Below the pieces are notes generated by a model, which saw only the letters and a list, made by a program, of their open reading frames with translations, searched no databases and was not told the DNA's origin. Source: Desulfosporosinus acididurans (GTDB lineage Bacteria > Bacillota > Desulfitobacteriia > Desulfitobacteriales > Desulfitobacteriaceae). Taken from it: a DNA stretch of 64,000 nt. The DNA is taken from NCBI RefSeq assembly GCF_001029285.1, contig NZ_LDZY01000013.1, positions 62,001-126,000 on the forward strand. The letters are read 5' to 3'. Made by a program: the position numbers and the translations under genes. This document shows positions 53,344-60,873 of this stretch, one piece after another; position 1 is the first letter of the stretch, and each line of letters opens with the position of its first letter.

Positions 53344-53368
53344 CGGCCTTCAAGTTAGGGCCGTTTTT
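53344..53368 (+). terminator. Small GC hairpin with T-run on the plus strand
   Basis: CGGCC (53344-53348), loop of 10, GGCCG (53359-53363), then TTTTT. It directly follows the 31-aa minus-strand gene, but its T-run is on the plus strand. Confidence 0.35.
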
Positions 53369-53370
53369 AT

Positions 53371-53466
53371 TCACTTCGCTGCAATATTGGCTAATGTTTC
53401 CTTCGATTCCTTAACGTCAACATATACAGGGCAACCCATGACGTACATTAAAAGCTGTTTTTTCAT
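53371..53466 (-). CDS. Very small protein or peptide (31 aa)
   Basis: Excellent SD (AAAAGGAGGG) before ATG 53466. The 31 residues begin MKKQLLMYVMGCPVYVDVKE and end in a charged helix-like part; the first half is hydrophobic with one Cys. The gene is divergent from the LysR gene at 53718. Family unknown; it could be a secreted or membrane peptide, or a leader peptide. Too short for coding statistics. Confidence 0.45.
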   Translation of the reverse strand: MKKQLLMYVMGCPVYVDVKESKETLANIAAK

Positions 53467-53717
53467 TATATATACCCTCCTTTTTTCTACATACCAAACG
53501 TTAATTACTTGATAATGTTTGTTTGTAAATTATAGTAAAGTATTCCTTGCTTTACTATATCTATCATCTCCTGGTTTCTGTATTTATTTTAAATCCTTTT
53601 CATACATAAGTGAAATACATAGTTGGAATATAATTTATTGCCAAGACGAATAAATAAATATAGCATATAAATGATTCCCTTTATCTATATAAACGAAACC
53701 AAGAGGAGGATATATCG

Positions 53718-54608
53718 ATGGATATTCGCCAATTAGTTTATTTCGCTGAGGTTGTAAAGCGCAAGGGTTTTTCTAAGGCAGGGGAATCCCTTCATATTAC
53801 TCAGCCTACTATCAGTAAGATGATCAAAGGTATGGAAGACGAATTGGGAGCCACTTTGTTAGAACGGACAACTAAAAAAGTTGAACTAACCGATATAGGA
53901 GAAGTCGTCTACAGACATGCGCTAAACATTGTTCAATCCATGGAAAGCCTCGAAGCCGAATTAGACGACGTACGGCAAGTTCGAAAAGGATATATAAGAA
54001 TGGGTCTTCTCCCTATGATTGGTTATAACTTTATTTCAAGGATTATAGCGGAATTTCAGAAACTGCATCCGCACATAACGATTCAGATTTTGGAAAATGG
54101 TGCGCGAGAAGTTGAACATTCTATTTCCGCAGGTGATATTGATCTGGGAATCGTCGTTTTGCCCGTTAGTGAAGACGTTTTTGAATGTCTTCCAGTCGTC
54201 GAAGAGCATTTGAAGTTACTGGTCCATCCGAAACACCACTTAGCAAGCAGTCATGAAGTGAGCTTAGAAGAATTGAAAGAAGAAACGTTTATTTTTTATC
54301 CAGAAAACTTTGCCCTATACTATCACATAAAGGAAGCCTGCCAGAAAGCAGGCTTTAATCCCAACGTGCTTTATGAAAGTTCGCAATGGGATTTTATTAG
54401 TGAAATGGTAGCCGACAACCTAGGAGTCGCTTTTTTGCCGGATAGTATATGCAAAAACTTGGATTCTTCGCGTATAAAGGTTATCCCTTTGGCACCGCCT
54501 GGTATTCCTCGTTACTTGGCATTCATTTGGCGGAGGAATACTTACCTGAAGTTTGCTGCAAGGGAATTTATTAGTTTTGTCAGAACTCAACTAGAGCCAG
54601 TGATCTAG
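53718..54608 (+). CDS. LysR-family transcriptional regulator B
   Basis: 296 residues. HTH MDIRQLVYFAEVVKRKGFSKAGESLHITQ and a substrate-binding domain (about 90-290). Similar over its whole length to regulator A at 44832 (same MGLLPM/IGLLPI and VADNLGVAFLPDSIC/VAANLGIAFLPSAVC blocks). AGAGGAGG precedes the ATG. LysR proteins usually control a divergent gene; here that is the 31-aa gene at 53371. Confidence 0.9.
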   Translation: MDIRQLVYFAEVVKRKGFSKAGESLHITQPTISKMIKGMEDELGATLLERTTKKVELTDIGEVVYRHALNIVQSMESLEAELDDVRQVRKGYIRMGLLPMIGYNFISRIIAEFQKLHPHITIQILENGAREVEHSISAGDIDLGIVVLPVSEDVFECLPVVEEHLKLLVHPKHHLASSHEVSLEELKEETFIFYPENFALYYHIKEACQKAGFNPNVLYESSQWDFISEMVADNLGVAFLPDSICKNLDSSRIKVIPLAPPGIPRYLAFIWRRNTYLKFAAREFISFVRTQLEPVI

Positions 54609-54613
54609 AATTA

Positions 54614-54805
54614 TCACTGAAGATGTGCACATCGATCACAAAGTACGTAAGTTTTTTGATCAGTTATTCCAGAAAAAAAGATGGTTTTATTACATTCCTG
54701 ACAGACGATGTGATAGGGATAGAGTATAGTCTTAGGTTCGCCGAAATCAGCGTTCAGGTCTGAAGTATAGTTGCTGATTTCCTTTGAAGTGTACATTTTG
54801 TTCAT
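54614..54805 (-). CDS. Small zinc-ribbon-like protein (63 aa)
   Basis: Start ATG 54805 has GGGAGG upstream on the minus strand; the open frame begins six codons earlier without it. The C-terminal half holds CQEC and CDRC about 17 residues apart (VCQECNKTIFF, YVLCDRCAHLQ), a zinc-ribbon pattern. The N-terminal part is polar. Function unknown. It converges on the LysR gene, with only 5 bases between the stops. Confidence 0.7.
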   Translation of the reverse strand: MNKMYTSKEISNYTSDLNADFGEPKTILYPYHIVCQECNKTIFFSGITDQKTYVLCDRCAHLQ

Positions 54806-55118
54806 GATATTCCTCCCATTCAAGTCACAGTGAATTGCAAAAGCAGCTAAGGTAAGTTTGTGAAAAACAAAGGAACAAAGGTTTTTAGGGGTAAAATTTG
54901 TGTAAACATAGTATTGACTATAATATTTGCGAAAAATTCTCCAAGGATAATTAACTTATAGCATAATTGTAGTTTAAAGACAAACCATTGGAAGTTGCCT
55001 TGGACGGGGAATCTTCGAAGTATTATAGAAAATACAGCCAATGTTTTAAGCTTATAGAGGAATTCAAACTCAAAGGTAGAATCTAGTAGAAGATCAGAAT
55101 ATTTGAGGAGGAGATCTC
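54806..55118. other. Intergenic stretch before the cupin gene
   Basis: About 310 AT-rich bases. Apart from the SD of the zinc-ribbon gene on one side and GGAGGAG of the cupin gene on the other I see no supported gene; a minus-strand frame at 54847-55041 lacks an SD and has phenylalanine-rich, non-protein-like content. Confidence 0.4.
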
Positions 55119-55466
55119 ATGATTGTTGCTCAAGAAAAAGATGCTTTGAGAATTAAACTTGAAGGTGATGCCGTAAAAAATGTCTATAAAAAAGTGCTTG
55201 TATCCCCGCGTGAAGGCTGGGAAGGGTATGTTATGCGGCTTTTTGATCTGGAAGCAGAAGGATATACTCCTAAACATAGTCACCCTTGGCCTCATATTAA
55301 CTATATTGTCCGGGGGAAGGGAATTCTTCATCTCGATGGGGTAGATCATGAAGTTGAGGCAGGTTCTTACGCTTATGTTCCGGAAAACGCTCTTCACCAA
55401 TTTTCCAATCGAGGCGGGGAATTGTTTTCAATGATTTGTATTGTCCCGGAAGAAGGGGACAAGTAA
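55119..55466 (+). CDS. Cupin-domain protein
   Basis: 115 residues, a single cupin barrel. Metal-site motifs HSHPWPHINYIVRGKGILHLDG and YVPENALHQF carry the usual His residues. Role not determined (small-molecule binding, isomerase or dioxygenase). GAGGAGGAG precedes the ATG, and a strong terminator follows. Confidence 0.88.
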   Translation: MIVAQEKDALRIKLEGDAVKNVYKKVLVSPREGWEGYVMRLFDLEAEGYTPKHSHPWPHINYIVRGKGILHLDGVDHEVEAGSYAYVPENALHQFSNRGGELFSMICIVPEEGDK

Positions 55467-55528
55467 GATACTTTTAGTATAAGGATTATTTTATCAGAAT
55501 AAGAATGTGATAATATTGCTCGCTTTAT

Positions 55529-55563
55529 AAAAGATTCATGAAAAGGCCATGAATCTTTTTGCT
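55529..55563 (+). terminator. Terminator after the cupin gene
   Basis: AAAAGATTCATG (55529-55540) pairs with CATGAATCTTTT (55548-55559), loop of 7, then T. Confidence 0.8.
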
Positions 55564-55591
55564 TTCTTGTTATGCTTTTTCATAAATAAAA

Positions 55592-55634
55592 CCATGCATT
55601 TAAGTGGATGATTTAAACCACTATTTATGCATGG
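55592..55634 (-). terminator. Terminator after the HD-hydrolase gene
   Basis: CCATGCATTTAAGTGG pairs with CCACTATTTATGCATGG with small mismatches. T-rich sequence on both sides, so it may serve both converging genes. Confidence 0.6.
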
Positions 55635-55725
55635 CTTTGTTTTAGTTTTTTTAATCAAAAGGTCTCTGAAATGGAGTCTGAAATTATGAGCTGTGCGGGA
55701 TATATACGTGATATATATAATAATC

Positions 55726-56307
55726 CTAAAGCTGTCCTTTTAAGCCAATAGCTTCTGCCGCACTTTGCATCCCCTTGATAGTCTCTCCGATAATATAGTC
55801 TAGTTCCATGCCTAACATTTTTGCGCCTTGTTCAATGACTTCGCGGTTTACTCCGGCGGCAAAGCTTTTTTGCTTCCACTTCTTTTTAACCGATTTAACT
55901 TCAAGATCAAGAATGCTTTTGCTTGGCCGCAAGAGGGCTGTGGCAGCGATTAGGCCAGTTAATTCATCAATAGTGAATAATATCTTTTCCATTGTGTGAA
56001 TAGGTTCAACGTCACAGCATAGACCCCAACCATGACTTTGTACTGCATGGATATAGTCTTCAGGCAAGTTGTGTTCTGTTAGCAGCTCTTTAGCTTTTAG
56101 GCAGTGCTGCTCGGGATACATTTCATAATCAACATCATGCAATAATCCGATAATGCCCCACTTTTCTTTTTCAGGTTCGCCAAGTATATCGGCAAAATGA
56201 AGCATTACAGCTTCCACAGAGAGAGCATGGGTAATCAGGCTGTCACTCTTATTATATTTCGTTAAAATATCATAGGCTTGTTCTCTGGTTGGTATTAGCT
56301 GTTCCAC
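55726..56307 (-). CDS. HD-domain phosphohydrolase
   Basis: 193 residues with an HDIG-type domain: SLITHALSVEAVM contributes the first His, LLHDVDYE the His-Asp pair, and the helix VQSHGWGLC a later His. Such proteins hydrolyse nucleotides or other phosphates; the substrate is unknown. It stands alone, divergent from the LexA-regulated polymerase gene. Confidence 0.85.
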   Translation of the reverse strand: MEQLIPTREQAYDILTKYNKSDSLITHALSVEAVMLHFADILGEPEKEKWGIIGLLHDVDYEMYPEQHCLKAKELLTEHNLPEDYIHAVQSHGWGLCCDVEPIHTMEKILFTIDELTGLIAATALLRPSKSILDLEVKSVKKKWKQKSFAAGVNREVIEQGAKMLGMELDYIIGETIKGMQSAAEAIGLKGQL

Positions 56308-56394
56308 TATATATGCCTCTTTTCCTTAATTGTTATAAAAAATACTAAACGTTTATTCTTTCCATGTCAACCTCCGGCTCAAAGCACTCTGCTG

Positions 56395-56423
56395 TTGATA
56401 TTTCCATTGCGCATGGTTATAAT
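56395..56423 (+). promoter_or_regulatory. Promoter of the Y-family polymerase gene
   Basis: TTGATA (56395-56400), 17-base spacer, TATAAT (56418-56423). The LexA-like box begins 3 bases after the -10, so it covers the expected transcription start. Confidence 0.75.
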
Positions 56424-56425
56424 TA

Positions 56426-56437
56426 GAACATAGGTTC
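56426..56437. promoter_or_regulatory. LexA-like (SOS) box
   Basis: GAACATAGGTTC fits the Gram-positive LexA core GAAC-N4-GTTC, with the outer context A-box-G. Its position at the transcription start of a translesion polymerase gene strongly supports SOS control. One inner base differs from the Bacillus consensus. Confidence 0.75.
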
Positions 56438-56499
56438 GACTAAGACAAATAAATGTGCTATTCGTGGTAGGCTCTAAATTAATGGGTGGTGTTATAATA

Positions 56500-57753
56500 A
56501 TGGCCAAAAACTACGTTTTTCATATTGATGCAAATTCTGCCTACCTATCTTGGGAAGCTTCGTTTCGTCTTCAACAGGGTGATTCACTCGATTTACGGAC
56601 AGTTCCAGCAGTCGTCGGCGGTGATCCAAGTACCCGTCATGGCATAGTGCTTACAAAATCAATACCTGCCAAAAAGTTTAATATTCAAACAGGCGAAACT
56701 CTTTACTCGGCATGTCAAAAATGTCCAGGGTTAATTATTGTCCCACCGAATTATACCCTTTATCGCCAGTGCAGTGATGCGATGGTTGAGATTCTTCAAG
56801 AGTATAGTCCAGTGGTCCAACGTTTTTCGGTTGATGAATGTTTTTTGGATTTTTCCGGAATGGAATTGTGTTTCAAGGACCCTATAAAAACTGCTTACGA
56901 AATCAAGGATCGAATAAGAAACGAACTGGGTTTTACCGTAAATATTGGAGTTTCTACGAATAAGTTATTGGCTAAGATGGCAGGAGAGCTGAAAAAGCCG
57001 GATATGGTCCATACTATTTTCCCTCAAGAAGTTCCTGCAAAAATGTGGCCTCTGCCGATTGAGGAACTTTTCATGGTTGGAAGAGCAACTTCTAAAAAGC
57101 TTAGATCCCGGGGAATTCGAACGATCGGAGAATTGGCTAATTTTGACTTGAAACTGATTAAGCTATTTCTCAAATCCCACGGGGTTCTAATTTGGAATTA
57201 TGCCAACGGTCTTGATTATTCACCTGTCCGAAAGGGTGGTTCCTTTGCAGTAAAGGGTATGGGCAACTCAACTACTATTCCCTTTGATGTAGAGGATCGA
57301 AGAAATGCTCATCTTGTTATGCTTTCTCTTGTTGAATCCGTAAGTGCCCGGCTGCGTCAGGCCAATCTTTTAGCCCGGCTGGTATCCATATCCTTTCGAA
57401 CTAATGAATTTTATAGCTGTTCGCATCAGCGCAAGCTTTTTAATGCTACCGATTGTACCGATGAAATTTGGGAAATAGCTTGTAATCTTTTCGATGAATT
57501 ATGGGATAATCAGCCTCTCAGACATATGGGACTGCGTGTATCCGAACTCTGTCAAAACGATTTTTACCAAACCTCTTTATTTGGCAAGAATTTTGCCAAA
57601 CGACGTAAGGTTGATAATACTATCGATATAATTAGGGATAAATTCGGGTCTTCTGCCATTTTTAGATCGGCATTTCTGTACAGTGGGCTTCATTCAATAA
57701 CCGGCGGAGTCATTGAAAACGAAGACTATCCTATGATGACAAGCCTTTTATAA
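56500..57753 (+). CDS. Y-family DNA polymerase (UmuC/DinB-like, SOS-regulated)
   Basis: 417 residues from ATG 56500; the frame opens at 56455, and GGGTGG is a weak SD. Palm motifs FHIDANSAYLSWEA and FSVDECFLDFSG carry the catalytic acidic residues; INIGVSTNKLLAKMAGELKKP-like and helix-hairpin-helix IEELFMVGRATSKKLRSRGI follow. It is a different branch from the DinB protein at 59245 (IDANSAY rather than VDMDAFY), of a type common in Clostridia. Error-prone translesion synthesis expected. A LexA box at its promoter supports induction by DNA damage. Confidence 0.88.
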   Translation: MAKNYVFHIDANSAYLSWEASFRLQQGDSLDLRTVPAVVGGDPSTRHGIVLTKSIPAKKFNIQTGETLYSACQKCPGLIIVPPNYTLYRQCSDAMVEILQEYSPVVQRFSVDECFLDFSGMELCFKDPIKTAYEIKDRIRNELGFTVNIGVSTNKLLAKMAGELKKPDMVHTIFPQEVPAKMWPLPIEELFMVGRATSKKLRSRGIRTIGELANFDLKLIKLFLKSHGVLIWNYANGLDYSPVRKGGSFAVKGMGNSTTIPFDVEDRRNAHLVMLSLVESVSARLRQANLLARLVSISFRTNEFYSCSHQRKLFNATDCTDEIWEIACNLFDELWDNQPLRHMGLRVSELCQNDFYQTSLFGKNFAKRRKVDNTIDIIRDKFGSSAIFRSAFLYSGLHSITGGVIENEDYPMMTSLL

Positions 57754-57873
57754 GGACAGGAAAAATTTGTCCTTAACTATAAAGAGGGATTTAACAATCT
57801 TCATTGAATATCAGGATAAGGAATTCCCTTAATTGATATTTCGGCAATTTGGGGAAACAGAGGTGAGAAATAC

Positions 57874-58296
57874 ATGAGTTTGAAAGTTCAGTGTAACTGT
57901 TCAAATATTAACTGGGATAATGTAGCACAGACTTTAAAATTAGTTGGAATGGCAAGTTATGTGCCAGAAATTCATAAGAAGGCCTTTGAGAATAGTCATA
58001 CAGCAGTATTTGTGTTTGATGACGAAAAACTCGTTGGTTTTGGCCGGGTAATTTCCGATGGGACATATCAGGCCGCTCTGTATGATTTGGCAATATTGCC
58101 TGCATATCAGGGTCGAGGGATAGGAAGGATGATTGTGAGCACTATAAAAGATTTGCTTCCCAACTGTAACATTATCTTATATGCAGCACCGGGGAAAGAA
58201 GGGTTTTATGAAAAACTTGATTTCAGGAAAATGAAGACAGGGATGGGTTTGTTTTGTAACGCAGCTAATATGAGAAACAGAGGGTTTATAGAGTGA
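57874..58296 (+). CDS. GNAT-family N-acetyltransferase
   Basis: 140 residues. The acetyl-CoA motif AILPAYQGRGIGRMIVSTI is near residues 75-93 and the C-terminal part FYEKLDFRKMKTGMGLF is typical of the small YjaB/ElaA-type enzymes. The acceptor is unknown. GAGGTGAG precedes the ATG. The TGA stop is provided by the terminal GTGAAC of hairpin element copy 13, so its C-terminal end may have been trimmed or replaced. Confidence 0.85.
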   Translation: MSLKVQCNCSNINWDNVAQTLKLVGMASYVPEIHKKAFENSHTAVFVFDDEKLVGFGRVISDGTYQAALYDLAILPAYQGRGIGRMIVSTIKDLLPNCNIILYAAPGKEGFYEKLDFRKMKTGMGLFCNAANMRNRGFIE

Positions 58297-58361
58297 ACTC
58301 GTTCAGTTAAAGCTAAACATCGGGGTTTCGGTGACGAAAGTGTCCTATGGGCATTTCTGCC
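58293..58361 (-). repeat. Hairpin element, copy 13 (minus orientation)
   Basis: On the minus strand: AGGACACTTTCGTCACCGAA as in copy 5, then CCCCGATGTTTAGCTTTAACTGAACGAGTTCAC-type right end (broken into GATGTTTAGC and ACTGAACGAGTTCAC), ending at 58293. Two hairpin bases have changed. It supplies the stop codon of the upstream GNAT gene. Confidence 0.65.
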
Positions 58362-58394
58362 TTAAGCGCGAAGCGAAAGGAATGTTTTAGCGTA

Positions 58395-58808
58395 ATGAAG
58401 AAGTTGTTTTTTATGATATTCGTGGTAGGAATCTTGTTATCTGTTGGGATTTATTCATGGCAGTCACGAATGTTTCAAAAAGACCAGATGACAGAGATTA
58501 GTCCCAATCAATTACAACAGAAAATTGATAATGGTGATAATTTTTACGTTTATTTTTACTCTCCGATTTGCGAACAGTGTATTAAAACAGAACCTTACCT
58601 AAAGGAAGCCGTTAAAAAACTTGCAGTTAAAAATATTGTAAAAGTTGATGTTCAAAAATATGAGGCCTTGCGAAAACAATATCAAATACAAGGAACACCC
58701 ACAATTTATGTGTATAATGATCATAAGTTAGTTAAAGGTATTACCGGGGGCTTTGGAAACCTTAACGATTATGTAGAGTTTTTTCAAGAAACAGGAGGAG
58801 CAATGTGA
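58395..58808 (+). CDS. Membrane-anchored thioredoxin-like protein
   Basis: 137 residues from ATG 58395; the open frame extends upstream into the hairpin element. One N-terminal membrane segment (about 4-22), then a thioredoxin fold with the redox pair CEQC (SPICEQCIKT) and the cis-Pro loop QGTPTIYVYNDHK. Extracytoplasmic thiol-disulfide exchange is expected. The stop overlaps the next GTG start (GTGA), so the pair is translationally coupled to a MauE/DoxX-type membrane protein. Confidence 0.85.
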   Translation: MKKLFFMIFVVGILLSVGIYSWQSRMFQKDQMTEISPNQLQQKIDNGDNFYVYFYSPICEQCIKTEPYLKEAVKKLAVKNIVKVDVQKYEALRKQYQIQGTPTIYVYNDHKLVKGITGGFGNLNDYVEFFQETGGAM

Positions 58809-59224
58809 TTTTTTTAAGATTGTTACTTGCTGGAATTTACATATATGCTGGGGGATCAAAACTTTTGAATTTATATCTTTTTAAAGTTACAATTCTAGCT
58901 TATTACCCCTTTTTGCCGGGGATGGCAGCATTATTAATTGCAATCGTCTTTCCTTGGCTGGAAATTTTGTCCGGTTTAGCTTTAGGGGTCAATTGGCAAG
59001 GAAAGTATTCGAGTACGTTCTTATTGCTGCTTTCCTTATTTTTCTTGATCCAAACCCTTCTTAATTATAGCAATGTTCTGCCCTATGGGTGTGGATGTTT
59101 TGGTTTCAGCGGACCTGAAAAGATAACTGTTTATTATATCATGAGAGATTCTTTGATTATGCTATTATCCAGCATTGTTTGTTTTAGAGAATGGAAGGCA
59201 AACAAACTTCCTGCTGAGATATAA
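58805..59224 (+). CDS. MauE/DoxX-family redox membrane protein
   Basis: 139 residues, four membrane segments. LLLAGIYIYAGGSKLLN at the start and the YGCGCFG loop with two Cys are typical of the MauE-type branch, which works with thioredoxin-like partners in disulfide handling. GTG start overlapping the stop of the thioredoxin-like gene supports a joint function. Confidence 0.85.
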   Translation: MIFLRLLLAGIYIYAGGSKLLNLYLFKVTILAYYPFLPGMAALLIAIVFPWLEILSGLALGVNWQGKYSSTFLLLLSLFFLIQTLLNYSNVLPYGCGCFGFSGPEKITVYYIMRDSLIMLLSSIVCFREWKANKLPAEI

Positions 59225-59244
59225 AATTAGGAAAGGTGATGCTA

Positions 59245-60456
59245 GTGACAAGCGTAACTGGCGATAAGCCTTTAAATCATAGTGATACCTGTAAAGATTG
59301 GACAGGCTTACGTAAACTAATCCATGTCGATATGGATGCCTTTTATGCCTCAGTAGAGCAACGAGATGATCCCTCCTTATTAGGAAAACCGGTAGTTGTC
59401 GGCGGTAAGCCTAATAGTCGGAGCGTTGTTTCAACAGCGTCTTACGAAGCCCGAAAATTCGGCATACATTCTGCTATGCCCATGGCAGAAGCCTATCGTC
59501 GTTGTCCTCAGGCTATATTTTTACCAGTAAATATGCCGAAATATAAAAAAGTCTCTTTACAGATCCGGGAGATTTTTTTGACCTATACGCCATTAGTAGA
59601 GCCTCTGTCTTTAGATGAGGCTTTTTTAGACGTAACAGGGTCTACAAGCTTATTTGGATCAGTAGATTCTATTGCTTGGCAAATTAAACAACGCATTAAA
59701 GAGGAACTCTGCTTAACCGCTTCTGTAGGTATTGCTTGGAATAAATTTTTGGCAAAATTAGCTTCCGATTTACAAAAACCTAATGGTTTTGTCTTTGTTC
59801 AACCCAATAAGATCCAGGAATTTTTGGATCCTCTGTCGATAGAACGACTTTGGGGAGTGGGGCAAAGAACTTCCGAGCAATTACATAAATTGAATATTAA
59901 AACGATTAAAGATTTGCGCCATTTAGAGCTGGGATATTTAATTCAGCAATTTGGAGTATTAGGAAATCAGCTGTATCAGTTAGCCCGAGGTATTGATGAA
60001 CGGCCCATTGAACCTGAGAGGGATGTCAAATCTATCGGTCGGGAAACTACTTTTTCAGTCGATGTAATTGATAGGGACGCTTTGGAGACTACTTTATTAG
60101 AGCTTGCTGTTGATGTTGGGCGACGACTGCGAAAAGAGGGTTTAAAAGGTAAAACCGTAACCCTAAAACTACGCTATGATGATTTTAAAACGGTATCGCG
60201 TTCCCAAACGTTAGATCAAGCCACGGATCTTGATGAGAAGATCTTCCAAGAAGCTCGCATTCTGTTAAGGAATGTTTCTCTAAAAAGTTCAATACGCTTG
60301 CTCGGAGTTACTATCAATAATTTATCTTCAAAATGTGAAAGGCAACTCTCATTATTTTCAGAGTCGGACGAGAAATTGGAGGCCTTAGCTAAGGTAATTG
60401 ATGCCGTTAACCAAAAATTTGGCGAAAAGGGCATTAAAAGAGCTAGACTTTTGTAA
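59245..60456 (+). CDS. dinB: DNA polymerase IV (DinB)
   Basis: 403 residues from GTG 59245 (AAAGG 8 bases before; ATG 59239 is also in frame). Catalytic motifs IHVDMDAFYASVEQRD and PLSLDEAFLDVTGS, the finger/thumb region ASVGIAWNKFLAKLASDLQKP, and the C-terminal little-finger domain ending in a possible clamp-binding QLSLFSE. Translesion synthesis. It starts 20 bases after the MauE gene and may be co-transcribed with it. No LexA box lies directly before it. Confidence 0.93.
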   Translation: MTSVTGDKPLNHSDTCKDWTGLRKLIHVDMDAFYASVEQRDDPSLLGKPVVVGGKPNSRSVVSTASYEARKFGIHSAMPMAEAYRRCPQAIFLPVNMPKYKKVSLQIREIFLTYTPLVEPLSLDEAFLDVTGSTSLFGSVDSIAWQIKQRIKEELCLTASVGIAWNKFLAKLASDLQKPNGFVFVQPNKIQEFLDPLSIERLWGVGQRTSEQLHKLNIKTIKDLRHLELGYLIQQFGVLGNQLYQLARGIDERPIEPERDVKSIGRETTFSVDVIDRDALETTLLELAVDVGRRLRKEGLKGKTVTLKLRYDDFKTVSRSQTLDQATDLDEKIFQEARILLRNVSLKSSIRLLGVTINNLSSKCERQLSLFSESDEKLEALAKVIDAVNQKFGEKGIKRARLL

Positions 60457-60530
60457 TTCCTATATCTCATTAGCTGTTTATCTGGCATGAATCCTTTTGT
60501 TTTGGACAAAATAGTTTCGAGGTGAAGAGC

Positions 60531-60728
60531 ATGCCAAGAAATGATGGCAATAAAAATAAATTTGAGGATTTAAAAAAGCTGGAATTAACCTTAAAAAATA
60601 TCCATAAAAATGAAGAGTTTCTGGAGGAAAATTCCGAAGAACTTTCTGCTCATCAAATTAAAGATGTTAAGTCAAAATTGGCTTCAAAGAAAAAGCATTT
60701 GGAAGAAACGGATGGGACCATTAAATAG
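60531..60728 (+). CDS. Small charged helical protein, unknown function (65 aa)
   Basis: Start ATG 60531 with GAGGTG just upstream; the open frame begins at GTG 60522 inside the SD. Nearly half of the residues are Lys, Glu, Asp or Asn; two helices are likely (FEDLKKLELTLKNIHKNEE; DVKSKLASKKKHLEE). It might be a spore- or DNA-associated small protein, given the SASP gene nearby, but no family is recognised. Confidence 0.6.
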   Translation: MPRNDGNKNKFEDLKKLELTLKNIHKNEEFLEENSEELSAHQIKDVKSKLASKKKHLEETDGTIK

Positions 60729-60754
60729 GGGCATATAGCTCCTTTTAATGGTCC
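60715..60754 (+). terminator. Terminator overlapping the stop of the 65-aa gene
   Basis: GGACCATTAAA (60715-60725) pairs with TTTAATGGTCC (60744-60754); the stop codon is in the loop side of the left arm. T-run is modest (TCTTT). Confidence 0.6.
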
Positions 60755-60815
60755 TCTTTAAATACTTCGTGCTATGCTGAGATCAGTGTTGGTTTACTTT
60801 ACTCCAATTAAATTA

Positions 60816-60847
60816 ATAAGAAGGATATCATACGATATCCTTCTTAT
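60816..60847. terminator. Hairpin after the SASP gene
   Basis: ATAAGAAGGATATC (60816-60829) pairs perfectly with GATATCCTTCTTAT (60834-60847), loop of 4, T/A-rich on the minus-strand exit side. It lies 27 bases after the SASP stop. Confidence 0.65.
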
Positions 60848-60873
60848 GTTAGATGCTATGCAACTGATTAACG

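Noticed and set aside
54847-55400. Minus-strand open frames before and across the cupin gene
   Set aside because: No SD, phenylalanine-rich or antisense to a clear cupin gene; shadow frames.
7883-58361. Recurring hairpins as a CRISPR array
   Set aside because: The copies are kilobases apart, lie in both orientations and vary in length; there is no regular repeat-spacer order and no cas gene.
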